DNA of 64,000 bases, from the NCBI GenBank assembly GCA_016926755.1, contig JAFGNZ010000010.1:1-64000 (forward strand), read 5' to 3'. The notes beneath the pieces were generated by a model that worked only from the letters and a program-made list of their open reading frames with translations, was not told the origin of the DNA and did no database searches. The stretch comes from Myxococcaceae bacterium. Its GTDB lineage: Bacteria; Myxococcota; Myxococcia; Myxococcales; Myxococcaceae. Position 1 is the first letter of the stretch. The number at the start of each line of letters is the position of its first letter. Made by a program: the position numbers and the translations under genes. Shown here one piece after another: positions 28,550 to 37,190 of the stretch.

Positions 28550-30036
28550 GCCCTCTGCTCGAGAGGCTCCAGGCCGTCCGCACCTCCCCGGCGGCGCTGC
28601 TGAAGGGGCTGGCGGTCCTCGCCGCGCTGGCGATGCTCGCCTACCGCTTCGCGAACTTCGATCTCGTCCCCTTCATCAGCGACGAGCCCCACTTCCTGGT
28701 AGGCGCCAACGAGCAGCTGCGCACGGGCCAGTGGCTCTCCGCCTCGCCGATCCGGGGAACCCAGGGCACCACCTACGGGCCCACCGTCCTGTGGTTCTAC
28801 GGCGTCATCCACCTGCTCTTCGGCGATGCCCCGCAGACGAGCATCCTCGCCATGTGCATCACCGTGACGCTCGCGCACGCGGCGCTCGCGCTGGCGCTGA
28901 CCCGGCTCTTCCGCGGTGATGCCCTGTTCCTGGCCGCGATGCTGGCGCTCGTGGCGGCCTCTCCCTACCAGTTCTTCTGGTCGCGCCTGGCGTGGGACCA
29001 GATGGTCAACGTCTGCGCATCCCTGGCCGTGGTGCTCCTGTGCCTCCCGGGCCCCCTCGGCTGGCTCCGGCGGGTCCTCCTCGGCGTGGTGCTGGGGTTC
29101 GCCGTCTCCTCGCACCTCATGGTGCTGCCGCTGGTGGCGCTCACCTTCGCCGTGCTGACGCTCGAGCAGCTCCGCGGCCCACGATCGCTGGCCCTCACGC
29201 TCGGCACCGTGCTCGCGGTCGCGCTGCTGATCAACCTGCCCTACCTCGGCTTCCTCCGGGCGAACCCTCCTGCCCCGCCGCCGCCCCCGGGGGCCTTCTC
29301 CTGGCCCCTGCTGGGCGAGAACCTGCTCCAGCCGGCTCGCGTGGCCACGCCCTGGGGGCTCGCCTACTTCTTCGATCACGCATGGCCCGACTTCCTGCAG
29401 TGGCTGGGCGGCACCGGCCGCTGGCTGCTGGAGCACGCGGACTGGAGCACGGGCGTCCTCATCACCGTGAGTGGGGCGGGGCTGCTCGTCACCCTCCGCG
29501 CGAAGGAGCCGGAGCAGCGCCGGGTGGCGTGGCTCGCGCTGGCGGTGTGGCTGGGCTACGCGGTCTTCTACACACACCGAGGCCTCGAACGGCACCCGCA
29601 CTACCAGTTCCCCACCTGGTGGGTGGTGGCTACGGGCGTGGCGGGCGCGCTGTATGCGCTGCTCGCCAGGAACCTCCGCCTGGGCACCGTGGCGACGCTC
29701 GTCGTGCTGCTGGGAGCGGGGCTGCAGTTCCTCGTGAACGTGGCCTGGATGGGCTACGCCCGCGAGCGCGGGGGCACCCAGGGCATCCACTACTCCAGCC
29801 CGCTCGCGGCGCAGCAGGCGGTCATCCGCCGGCTGTGCGAGGAGGCGAAGGGCACGGTCTTCCTGGAGAACCACACCTGGATCTTTCCGCCCCCCCTCGG
29901 CTACGTGGCGCGCACCACGCCCGCGTGCCAGGGGCTGAACATCCACCTCTGCGGCTCCAGGGGCTGCCCTCCCGGAGCGCCGATCCGGCGGCTGCGCTAC
30001 GCCGCGCCCGTCGGTGGCGCCCTCGTCCTCGAGTAG
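28546..30036 (+). CDS. Integral membrane glycosyltransferase, ArnT/PMT (GT39/83)-like
   Basis: 496 residues with about ten hydrophobic segments. The first extracytoplasmic loop contains FISDEPHFLVGANEQLRTG (about 42-60), with the Asp-Glu pair typical of GT-C enzymes that take sugar from a polyprenyl phosphate. GPTVLWFYGVIHLLFGDAP then follows. The end of the protein (about 410-496) is soluble. GTG 28546 overlaps the upstream stop by four bases (GTGA), so it is part of the operon. The preceding GT2 domain would supply the polyprenyl-phosphate sugar. The acceptor is unknown; lipid A, O-antigen or protein are possible. Confidence 0.82.
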   Translation: MSPLLERLQAVRTSPAALLKGLAVLAALAMLAYRFANFDLVPFISDEPHFLVGANEQLRTGQWLSASPIRGTQGTTYGPTVLWFYGVIHLLFGDAPQTSILAMCITVTLAHAALALALTRLFRGDALFLAAMLALVAASPYQFFWSRLAWDQMVNVCASLAVVLLCLPGPLGWLRRVLLGVVLGFAVSSHLMVLPLVALTFAVLTLEQLRGPRSLALTLGTVLAVALLINLPYLGFLRANPPAPPPPPGAFSWPLLGENLLQPARVATPWGLAYFFDHAWPDFLQWLGGTGRWLLEHADWSTGVLITVSGAGLLVTLRAKEPEQRRVAWLALAVWLGYAVFYTHRGLERHPHYQFPTWWVVATGVAGALYALLARNLRLGTVATLVVLLGAGLQFLVNVAWMGYARERGGTQGIHYSSPLAAQQAVIRRLCEEAKGTVFLENHTWIFPPPLGYVARTTPACQGLNIHLCGSRGCPPGAPIRRLRYAAPVGGALVLE

Positions 30037-30041
30037 CGTCG

Positions 30042-31454
30042 TCAGGCCCACCCACGCGCGGGGGGCGACTCCGCGGGCACACGCGCCGCCAGCGCGACAC
30101 AGAGCGCGCCCACCACGAAGTAGTAGTAGTTGGTGAAGGCCTGCTTGTTGAGGGCGAAGAACACGCAGTAGACGAACGCGAGCGCGGCGGCGAAGCCCGC
30201 GGGCGTCCGTGGTGCCCTCCAGAGGGCCAGCGCGGTGGCCAGGGCCACTCCGGCGAAGGCGATCCACACCGGTGGCTGCGCGTGCCCCTTCGACACCCAC
30301 CAGGACAGGTAGCTCAGCGCATCCATGCGGAAGGGCTGATGGAGCTGCAGCGTCACCACGCTCCGGATGAACGCCGGGACGTTGACGACGATGAGCGGCA
30401 GGCTCACCCCCAGCGCGGTGGCGCCCGCTCGCCAGAGCAGCCCCCAGAGCTGCCGCCCCCGTAAGGAGGTGAGCAGCGGGATCAGCGGAAGGATGAAGAC
30501 CGTGTACTGCTTCACCGCCACCAGCAGGCCGAGCGCATAGGGCAGCGCGCGGGGGAACCGACACGCGCAGAACACGGTGGCCGCCAGGAGCAGGAGGAGG
30601 AACGGCTCGGTCCAGGCCTGCTCGAGGACGAAGAGCCCGCGCGGCGTCAGCAGCAACAGCGCCGCGGCGCCCGCGCCCAGTCGCCCCCCGCGCGCGTAGG
30701 CCATGAGGCCCGCCGCCAGCGTGATCGCCACGAGCTGGGCATAGCGCGGATCCCCTCCCAGCACCTTGCCCAGCACGGAGAAGTAGAGGCTCAGCGGCGG
30801 GTACGGGAAGCCGAACATCAGGCGCCCGTCCTTCACCAGGCCCTCCCCGTAGAACAGGCCGTGCCCGTAGATGTTGGGGAAGGTCATCGCGTACGGGTTG
30901 CCGCCCCGCAGGAGCACGTCCGCCCCTTGCGTCTCGAAGACGAAGACGTCGATGTAGGGCGCAGGCGAGGTGCGCAGCACCCAGGCGCCCAGCGCGAAGT
31001 GCGCCGCCAGCAGCACGGGGAGGAGCCAGCGCCTCAGCCGCTCGGAGCCTGCCAGGAGGGCCCCCACCACCAGCGCCTCCACGGCCAGCCCCCAGTAGAG
31101 CGGCGCATAGGGCCAGGGCCCATGTGCCTGCAGGTACATGGCCGGGTGCTCCAGGCTGAAGGCTCGCAGCTGCAGCAGCAAGGCTCCCCCCAGCAACACC
31201 GCCAGGAGGGCCTCCACTCGGGGCGTCCACTGCCCCCAACACGAGGCGGCCACACCGCCCCCCGTCAGCACGAGAGCCAGGGTGAGGCCCTGGATGGCGT
31301 CCTGCCGCAGCGTGCCGTTGGTGAGCTGCAGCGTCAGCCCCAGCACCGCCGCCGCGACCAGACAGCAGGCCGCCAGGAGCCAGCCCTCGCCAGGCAGGGG
31401 AGCAACGGCCCCTGCAGCGGAGCGAGCGGCGGCGGGGGCGTTCTCGATGGACAC
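30042..31454 (-). CDS. Integral membrane GT87-like (mannosyl)transferase
   Basis: 470 residues with 10-12 hydrophobic segments. The large loop after the third or fourth segment has YIDVFVFETQGADVLLRGG and NPYAMTFPNIYG, followed by FPYPPLSLYFSVLGK, the signature layout of polyprenyl-phosphate-dependent GT87/DUF2029 transferases. Start choice: AGGAG is five bases before GTG 31454, whereas the in-frame GTG at 31460 touches that site and the far upstream ATG has none. It converges with the GT39-like gene, five bases away. Role in the same surface glycan is inferred from place and fold. Confidence 0.82.
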   Translation of the reverse strand: MSIENAPAAARSAAGAVAPLPGEGWLLAACCLVAAAVLGLTLQLTNGTLRQDAIQGLTLALVLTGGGVAASCWGQWTPRVEALLAVLLGGALLLQLRAFSLEHPAMYLQAHGPWPYAPLYWGLAVEALVVGALLAGSERLRRWLLPVLLAAHFALGAWVLRTSPAPYIDVFVFETQGADVLLRGGNPYAMTFPNIYGHGLFYGEGLVKDGRLMFGFPYPPLSLYFSVLGKVLGGDPRYAQLVAITLAAGLMAYARGGRLGAGAAALLLLTPRGLFVLEQAWTEPFLLLLLAATVFCACRFPRALPYALGLLVAVKQYTVFILPLIPLLTSLRGRQLWGLLWRAGATALGVSLPLIVVNVPAFIRSVVTLQLHQPFRMDALSYLSWWVSKGHAQPPVWIAFAGVALATALALWRAPRTPAGFAAALAFVYCVFFALNKQAFTNYYYFVVGALCVALAARVPAESPPARGWA

Positions 31455-31459
31455 ATTCA

Positions 31460-31464
31460 CTCCT
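31460..31464 (-). promoter_or_regulatory. Ribosome binding site that fixes the GTG start of the GT87-like gene
   Basis: AGGAG on the - strand, five bases before GTG at 31454. Confidence 0.55.
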
Positions 31465-31664
31465 GGCGATTCGCGAGGCAGGGCGCGCCTTTCTAGCACC
31501 CTCGCCCGAGCCGCTGGCCTCCCAGCACCGAAAGCCAGCGGAATCGCTCCCATCGCCCGCCGCGATGCAGGCAGTCAAGCCTGCTTGCTTTCCAGGCGAT
31601 GGCCCGCGAAATAGGTACTCTTCCGGGGCCGTTTCCACAGGTTGCCCCTTATACCCTCCGTGAT

Positions 31665-34600
31665 ATGCGCGCCTTGACTGCTCTCCCGACCGACTCCAGC
31701 CCCACGCTGACCCTGGGCCTCCCCGGGTTCACCTTCGAGGACCTCTACCGTCCCCGCGGGCTGCGCCGGCTCGCCGAGCGCTTCGACACCTGGCTCACCG
31801 AGCAGGAGCCCGAGCTCTTCCAGGCCTTTGACTCCTACCGGAAGTCCGGGGGCACCAGCCTCTCGGGGCCCGCCGAGTCGGAGCTGCTCATCCGCGTCTC
31901 CCGCCACGTGGCGCGCTTCATCGCCCGCCTCTTCAACATCGAGACCGAGCAGGAGGCCCTGGCGCGCAGGTTGACGGGCGAGCTGCCCCTGTTCGACTTC
32001 AAGCGCGACTTCATCACCCGCCGCGTCTTCAAGAAGGGCGCTCCGGATCGTCCGACGCTCGCCGAGTTCCCCTCGCTCGACGCCCGGATGCGCCTGCTGC
32101 TGCAGCTCGGCTTCCCGGAGGCCACGAAGGACGGGGACCTGGAGCGCGGGCTGGCCGAGGCCATCCTCACGCTGATGGACCTGGAGCGCCTCTTCTCCGG
32201 CGCCCTGCCCGCGGAGCAGCAGCCCCGCGCGGCGGCCCTGCGCGAGCACTGGGCGGCCCTGCGCAGCGCCCTCGTGGCCACCCCAGAAGGCCGCGACGCC
32301 TTCGGCTCCAGCCTCGTCACGAAGGGGGATGACGCCGCGGAGCTGCAGGCCGTCCGCGCCCTCCTCTCGCTGGCGGATCGCTGGACGTTCGCTCGCGCGC
32401 TGCACCCGCAGTTCAAGGAGCTGTTCCACACCTGGCCCACGCTCCGGCTGCCCAAGCCGCTCGTCTTCGACCAGCTCGTCCAGCTCCACCGTCCGGACCC
32501 GAACGTGCCGGAGATCGCCGAGGGCCCCGAGCACCACCTGCGCCACCGTGACGGCTTCAAGCTCACCGATCGCCGCGGCACCCCGCGCGACGTGATGAAC
32601 GAGGTGGACTACTGCGTCATCTGCCACGAGCGCGAGAAGGACTCCTGCTCCACGGGCTTCAAGGCGAAGGATCCCGCCGCCGAGGGCCACAGCTTCAAGA
32701 AGAACCCGCTGGGCATCCCCCTCACCGGCTGCCCGCTGGATGAGCGCATCTCCGAGGCCCACGCCCTCAAGCGCGAGGGCAACTCGGTGGCCGCGCTCGC
32801 CATGGTCGTGCTGGACAACCCCACGTGCCCGGGCACCGGCCACCGCATCTGCAATGACTGCATGAAGGCCTGCATCTTCCAGAAGCAGGAGCCGGTGAAC
32901 ATCCCCCTGGCGGAGACGGCCACCCTCACGGACGTGCTGGAGCTGCCCTGGGGCTTCGAGATCTACGGCCTGCTCGCCCGGTGGAACCCGCTCAACGTCC
33001 GCCGCCCGTTCGCCCTGCCGTACCGAGGCCGCAACGTGCTGGTGGTGGGCCTGGGGCCCGCGGGCTACACGCTGGCGCACTACCTGCTCAACGAGGGCTT
33101 CGGCGTCACCGGCGTGGACGGCCTGAAGATCGAGTCCTTCGATGACGAGCTGCTGGGCCGCAACGGCAAGGCGCTCAAGCCCATCCGCGACTGGAAGGCC
33201 CTCACCCGCGAGCTGGACGAGCGCGTGCTGGAGGGCTTCGGCGGCGTGTCCGAGTACGGCATCACCGTCCGCTGGGACAAGAACTTCCTCACCCTCATCC
33301 ACCTGACGCTGGCGCGCCGGGAGAACCTGCGCATCTTCGGCGGCGTGCGCTTCGGTGGCACCCTCACCATCGAGGACGCCTGGGCGCTGGGGTTCGATCA
33401 CCTCGCCATCGCCGCGGGCGCCGGCCGCCCGACGATCATCGGGATGAAGAACAACCTCATCCGCGGCATCCGCAAGGCGAGCGACTTCCTGATGGCGCTC
33501 CAGCTCACCGGGGCCTTCAAGCGGGACTCGCTGGCCAACCTCCAGGTGCAGCTGCCCGCCATCGTCATCGGCGGCGGCCTCACCGGCATCGACACGGCCA
33601 CCGAGCTGATGGCCTACTACCCGGTGCAGGTGGAGCGGGCGCTCGAGCGCCACGAGCGGCTCGCCGCGGACATCGGCGAGGAGGCCGTCCTGGCGAAGCT
33701 GGACGCCGAGGAGCGCGCCACCTACCAGACCTTCCTGGAGCACGGCCGCGCGGTGCGCGCCGAGCGCGAGCAGGCCCGGGCCGAGGGGCGCAACCCGGAC
33801 TTCATCCGCCTGGTGCGCAGCTGGGGCGGCGTGAGCCTCGTCTACCGCCGCAACCTCACCGAGTCCCCCGCCTACCGCCTCAACCACGAGGAGGTGGTGA
33901 AGGCGCTGGAAGAGGGCATCCGCTTCATCGAGCGGATGAGCCCGGTGGAGGCCCTGCCGGACGCCATCGGCTCGGTGCGCGCCATCCGCTTCGAGCGGAT
34001 GGTGACGAAGGACGGCAAGCTCAAGGGCAGCGGCGAGTTCTTCGAGCTGCCCGCGCGCACCGTGTGCGTGGCGGCGGGCACCTCGCCCAACGTCACCTAC
34101 GAGAAGGAGTACCCGGGCACCTTCCAGCTCGACGAGAACGGCGAGTACTTCCAGGGCTTCGAGCTGGTGGAGGCCGGCGAGAGCTTCGAGCTGAAGCCCG
34201 TGGCGCCCAGTGAGGATCTCGCGGCCCGGGTGGGCTTCTTCACCTCGTACCGGAAGGACGGGCGCTTCATCTCCTTCTACGGAGACAACCACCCCACCTA
34301 CGCCGGCAACGTGGTGAAGGCCATGGCCAGCGCCAAGGACGGGTACTCGGAGGTGTCCCACCTCTTCGCCCGCGAGCTGGCGGCGACGGACTTCTCGGAC
34401 GAGCTGTCCCAGCGCAAGCGCGAGGAGAAGCTGGCCGCCCACTTCGCGAAGCTGGACGAAGCGCTCAACGCCACCGTGGTGGCCGTCAACCGGCTCACCC
34501 CCACCATCGTCGAGGTGGTGGTGAAGGCGCCGTTCGCGGCCAGCCACTTCGCGCCGGGCCAGTTCTACCGGCTGCAGAACTTCGAGCGCCTGGCGCCCGA

Positions 34601-35444
34601 GGTGGACGGCACGCGGCTGACGATGGAGGGCCTGGCCCTCACCGGCGCGTGGGTGGACAAGGAGAAGGGGCTGATGGGGACCATCGTGCTGGAGATGGGC
34701 TCCTCCTCCCGCCTGTGCGCCGCCCTGCGGCCGGGCGAGCCCGTGGTGCTCATGGGCCCCACCGGCACGCCCACGGAGATCGGCCGCAACGAGACGGTGG
34801 TGCTCGTGGGCGGAGGCCTGGGCAACGCGGTGCTCTTCTCCATCGCGCGCTCGCTCAAGGCCGCCGGCTGCCGCGTCATCTACTTCGCCGGCTACCGGCA
34901 GAAGGCGGACTCCTTCAAGCAGGACGAGATCGAGGCCGGGACGGATCAGATCATCTGGTCCGTGGACGGCGGCGAGCTCATCCAGGCCCGGCGCCCGCAG
35001 GACGCCTCCTTCCGAGGCAACGTCGTGCAGGCCATGCTCGCGTACACGCAGGGCTCGCTCGGCCCCAAGCCCCTCATCGCCTTGAGCGAGGTGGATCGCA
35101 TCATCGCCATCGGCTCGGACCGGATGATGCGCGCGGTGCAGGAGGCCCGCCACGGCGTGCTGCAGCCACACCTCAAGCCCGGCCACGAGGCCATCGGCTC
35201 CATCAACTCGCCGATGCAGTGCATGATGAAGGAGATCTGCGCCCAGTGCCTCCAGAAGCACGTGGATCCGCGCACGGGCAAGGAGACGTGGGTCTTCTCG
35301 TGCTTCAACCAGGACCAGGCACTGGATCGGGTGGACTTCGTCAACCTGAACCAGCGCCTGCGCGGCAACACCGTGCTGGAGAAGATCTCGGACGTCTACC
35401 TGGCGCGGCTGCTCCAGCAGGCGCCGCAGCTCAAGCGCGTGTGA
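31665..35444 (+). CDS. Giant flavo-iron-sulfur oxidoreductase, NfnB-NfnA/GltD-PyrK-like fusion
   Basis: 1259 residues. Residues 1-300 are helical with no family I recognise. Cys-rich stretches follow: YCVICHEREKDSCSTGF (about 315-331), GCPLDERISE (about 354) and TCPGTGHRICNDCMKACIF (about 386-405), enough for two [4Fe-4S] clusters. A GltD-like flavin/NAD(P) unit comes next (VLVVGLGPAGYTLAHYLL near 460; VIGGGLTGIDTATELMAYY near 633). The last 330 residues resemble PyrK/NfnA: an FAD-binding barrel, VVLVGGGLGNAVLFSIARSL, and a final CMMKEICAQC plus FSCF likely holding [2Fe-2S]. Such halves together catalyse NAD(P)H:ferredoxin chemistry, possibly bifurcating. ATG 31665 is favoured; 31599 is an alternative. 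No close ribosome binding site is visible. Confidence 0.82.
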   Translation: MRALTALPTDSSPTLTLGLPGFTFEDLYRPRGLRRLAERFDTWLTEQEPELFQAFDSYRKSGGTSLSGPAESELLIRVSRHVARFIARLFNIETEQEALARRLTGELPLFDFKRDFITRRVFKKGAPDRPTLAEFPSLDARMRLLLQLGFPEATKDGDLERGLAEAILTLMDLERLFSGALPAEQQPRAAALREHWAALRSALVATPEGRDAFGSSLVTKGDDAAELQAVRALLSLADRWTFARALHPQFKELFHTWPTLRLPKPLVFDQLVQLHRPDPNVPEIAEGPEHHLRHRDGFKLTDRRGTPRDVMNEVDYCVICHEREKDSCSTGFKAKDPAAEGHSFKKNPLGIPLTGCPLDERISEAHALKREGNSVAALAMVVLDNPTCPGTGHRICNDCMKACIFQKQEPVNIPLAETATLTDVLELPWGFEIYGLLARWNPLNVRRPFALPYRGRNVLVVGLGPAGYTLAHYLLNEGFGVTGVDGLKIESFDDELLGRNGKALKPIRDWKALTRELDERVLEGFGGVSEYGITVRWDKNFLTLIHLTLARRENLRIFGGVRFGGTLTIEDAWALGFDHLAIAAGAGRPTIIGMKNNLIRGIRKASDFLMALQLTGAFKRDSLANLQVQLPAIVIGGGLTGIDTATELMAYYPVQVERALERHERLAADIGEEAVLAKLDAEERATYQTFLEHGRAVRAEREQARAEGRNPDFIRLVRSWGGVSLVYRRNLTESPAYRLNHEEVVKALEEGIRFIERMSPVEALPDAIGSVRAIRFERMVTKDGKLKGSGEFFELPARTVCVAAGTSPNVTYEKEYPGTFQLDENGEYFQGFELVEAGESFELKPVAPSEDLAARVGFFTSYRKDGRFISFYGDNHPTYAGNVVKAMASAKDGYSEVSHLFARELAATDFSDELSQRKREEKLAAHFAKLDEALNATVVAVNRLTPTIVEVVVKAPFAASHFAPGQFYRLQNFERLAPEVDGTRLTMEGLALTGAWVDKEKGLMGTIVLEMGSSSRLCAALRPGEPVVLMGPTGTPTEIGRNETVVLVGGGLGNAVLFSIARSLKAAGCRVIYFAGYRQKADSFKQDEIEAGTDQIIWSVDGGELIQARRPQDASFRGNVVQAMLAYTQGSLGPKPLIALSEVDRIIAIGSDRMMRAVQEARHGVLQPHLKPGHEAIGSINSPMQCMMKEICAQCLQKHVDPRTGKETWVFSCFNQDQALDRVDFVNLNQRLRGNTVLEKISDVYLARLLQQAPQLKRV

Positions 35445-35448
35445 GCCT

Positions 35449-36135
35449 TCAGCGCCGGCCGAAGGTGCTGAGCATGTCCTGGTAGTTCTTCGCCAGCTCC
35501 GCCTCGCGGGTGAGGACCATGTCCACGTTGGCGTCCCCGTACGTGGCGCGCACCTCGGTGAGCTTCTGGAGCTCCTCCACGCGCTCGCGCATGGCGGCCA
35601 CCTGGGGCGCCAGCTCCTCCCGCTGCGCCGGCGTCAGCTTCGCCTGCATCTCCTCCAGCTTCTTCAGCTCCTCATCCAGCTGGAGCGCCTGGCTGATCTG
35701 CCGCTGCCCGATGACGGCCGTCACCACCTCGGCGATGCCGTTGACGTCCTCCTCGCTCAGCCGCGCCTGCTTGCGCGCCGCCTCCTCCGCCTTCGCCTTG
35801 CCCTCGATGAGCCTCATCGTGGCGTTGGCCTCCGCCATCGGATCCCCCGAGCCGGCATCCAGCTTCACCCGGGCCAGATCCTTCAGGAGCGTCTCGTAGG
35901 CCTCCAGCAGCTTGCGCTGGTAGCCCACGTAGGCCTCCAGCTTCTCCTCCGTGAGCGTGTACGCGCCCGGCGAGGGCGCCTCTCCAGGCTCCGGCGCTGC
36001 CGCCGCCTGCTCACCCTTCGGCGGGGCAGTCAAGGGCTGGGCCGCCTCCGCAGGCGTGGCAGCGGGCTCAGCCTTCTCCCTCTTGCACGCTGAGAATCCC
36101 AGCACCACGCAGAGCACCCACAGCGACTGACGCAT
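35449..36135 (-). CDS. Lipoprotein with helical domain, unknown
   Basis: 228 residues. The signal ends in a lipobox (VVLGFSAC, Cys near 17). After a Pro/Ala/Glu linker (20-58), the rest is helical and charged, for example LEAYVGYQRKLLEAYETLLK and ELKKLEEMQAKLTPAQREEL, consistent with coiled coils. No enzyme motif. AGGAG lies five bases before ATG 36135; the ATG two codons earlier is less well placed. It converges with the large oxidoreductase (gap of four bases) and diverges from sixA. Likely an outer or inner membrane lipoprotein facing the periplasm. Confidence 0.78.
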   Translation of the reverse strand: MRQSLWVLCVVLGFSACKREKAEPAATPAEAAQPLTAPPKGEQAAAAPEPGEAPSPGAYTLTEEKLEAYVGYQRKLLEAYETLLKDLARVKLDAGSGDPMAEANATMRLIEGKAKAEEAARKQARLSEEDVNGIAEVVTAVIGQRQISQALQLDEELKKLEEMQAKLTPAQREELAPQVAAMRERVEELQKLTEVRATYGDANVDMVLTREAELAKNYQDMLSTFGRR

Positions 36136-36325
36136 GCACACTCCTCAGGGGAACGAAACCGCGGCGTGGAGTATATTCTCGGGCTCCGCGGGACAGGGTT
36201 CCGTGCCTCCTCGACAACCTACCGGGGGGGATCTGCACCACTGAACAATCCCCGCATTACCTTTGACCAACCCGGCCACGGTCGTGTACGAACCGCGGTT
36301 CGTTGTCGTGAGCAGTGGAGGGACT

Positions 36326-36820
36326 TTGAGGCTTTTCCTGGTAAGGCACGGCGATGCGGACGCGGAGATCCCCGAGGGACTCGGCGACGAGGCCCGCGCG
36401 CTGACCGCCAAGGCCCGCGCCAACACTGCACAGCACTTCGCGGCGCTGTCGGAGCGCATGGGCCCCATCTCGCTGATCCTGACGAGCCCCCTGGTGCGCA
36501 CCGTGCAGACGGCGCAGCTGCTCTCCTCCGTCGTCAAGCACGAGGGGCTGCTGCGCGCCCACCGCTGCCTCCTGCCGGACATGCCCGTGGGCGCCGTGGA
36601 GCCCGTCCTCAACGAGCACGCGGACCAGAACCTGGTGCTCGTGGGGCACCAGCCCTCCATGGGGGCGCTCGCCGCTCACCTGCTGGGCATGCAGTCCTTC
36701 CCCAAGCCGGTGAGCCCCGGCACGGTGATCGGCCTGGAGCGCACGGACGGAGAGTCGCCGTCGGTGAAGTTCCTGTTCTACGCCGCCCCCGGACAGCCGG
36801 TGCTCGACGTCATCCAGTGA
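36326..36820 (+). CDS. sixA: Phosphohistidine phosphatase SixA
   Basis: 164 residues, standard length. The histidine phosphatase fold starts directly with LRLFLVRHGDADAEIPEG (RHG motif, about 7-9). LILTSPLVRTVQTAQLL carries the second Arg, and LVLVGHQPSMGALAAHLLG the second catalytic His. SixA removes phosphate from HPt domains or the nitrogen-PTS phosphocarrier. The start is uncertain: TTG 36326 has GGAGG four bases ahead and gives the family N-terminus; GTG 36308 is an alternative without a site. The cyaY-like gene follows 34 bases later and could be co-transcribed. Confidence 0.88.
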   Translation: MRLFLVRHGDADAEIPEGLGDEARALTAKARANTAQHFAALSERMGPISLILTSPLVRTVQTAQLLSSVVKHEGLLRAHRCLLPDMPVGAVEPVLNEHADQNLVLVGHQPSMGALAAHLLGMQSFPKPVSPGTVIGLERTDGESPSVKFLFYAAPGQPVLDVIQ

Positions 36821-36854
36821 GCCCGCGCGCTCCTGCAACGGCTGGAGCCCGCCG

Positions 36855-37187
36855 ATGATGGACGAAGCCCGCTACAACCAGCTCGTCTCCGCCGCCTTCA
36901 AGCGGATGCTCGCCGCCGCGGACACCCTGGATCCGGACGTCCTCGAGGCGGAGAGCACGGGGGACATGCTCACGCTCACCACCCCCTCCCGCGAGAAGTG
37001 CGTCGTCAACACCCAGCGCGCCGTGCGGCAGATCTGGGTGGCCGGCAAGGGGCAGGGCATCCACTTCTCCTACGACGACGCCACCGGCACCTGGAAGGAC
37101 GACAAGGGCAAGGGGCTGGAGCTCTTCTCCTTCGTCGCGGACGTGGTGCGGGCGATGAGCGGCGCGGACTTCCCCTCCCCCGCCTGA
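36855..37187 (+). CDS. cyaY: Frataxin-like iron donor protein CyaY
   Basis: 110 residues, the usual bacterial frataxin length. The N-terminal helix (YNQLVSAAFKRMLAAADTLD) is followed by the acidic ridge DPDVLEAESTGDMLTL, then strands CVVNTQRAVRQIWVAGKGQG and IHFSYDDATGTWKDD, and the C-terminal helix. The RQIWVA-type strand with the conserved Trp is the family hallmark. It modulates iron-sulfur cluster assembly in the cytoplasm. No isc or suf genes are near, but the very large Fe-S enzyme lies 1.4 kb to the left. It converges with the degenerate regulator gene, three bases apart. Confidence 0.88.
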   Translation: MMDEARYNQLVSAAFKRMLAAADTLDPDVLEAESTGDMLTLTTPSREKCVVNTQRAVRQIWVAGKGQGIHFSYDDATGTWKDDKGKGLELFSFVADVVRAMSGADFPSPA

Positions 37188-37190
37188 GCC

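Noticed and set aside
21024-31454. Secondary-metabolite gene cluster
   Set aside because: No polyketide, peptide or RiPP synthase is present; all enzymes fit glycan assembly.
28492-31638. A 1048-codon open frame on the - strand
   Set aside because: It crosses two genes of opposite orientation and has no recognisable domain.
31575-35261. A 1228-codon open frame on the - strand
   Set aside because: It is the complement of the large oxidoreductase, whose Fe-S and nucleotide motifs are clear on the + strand.
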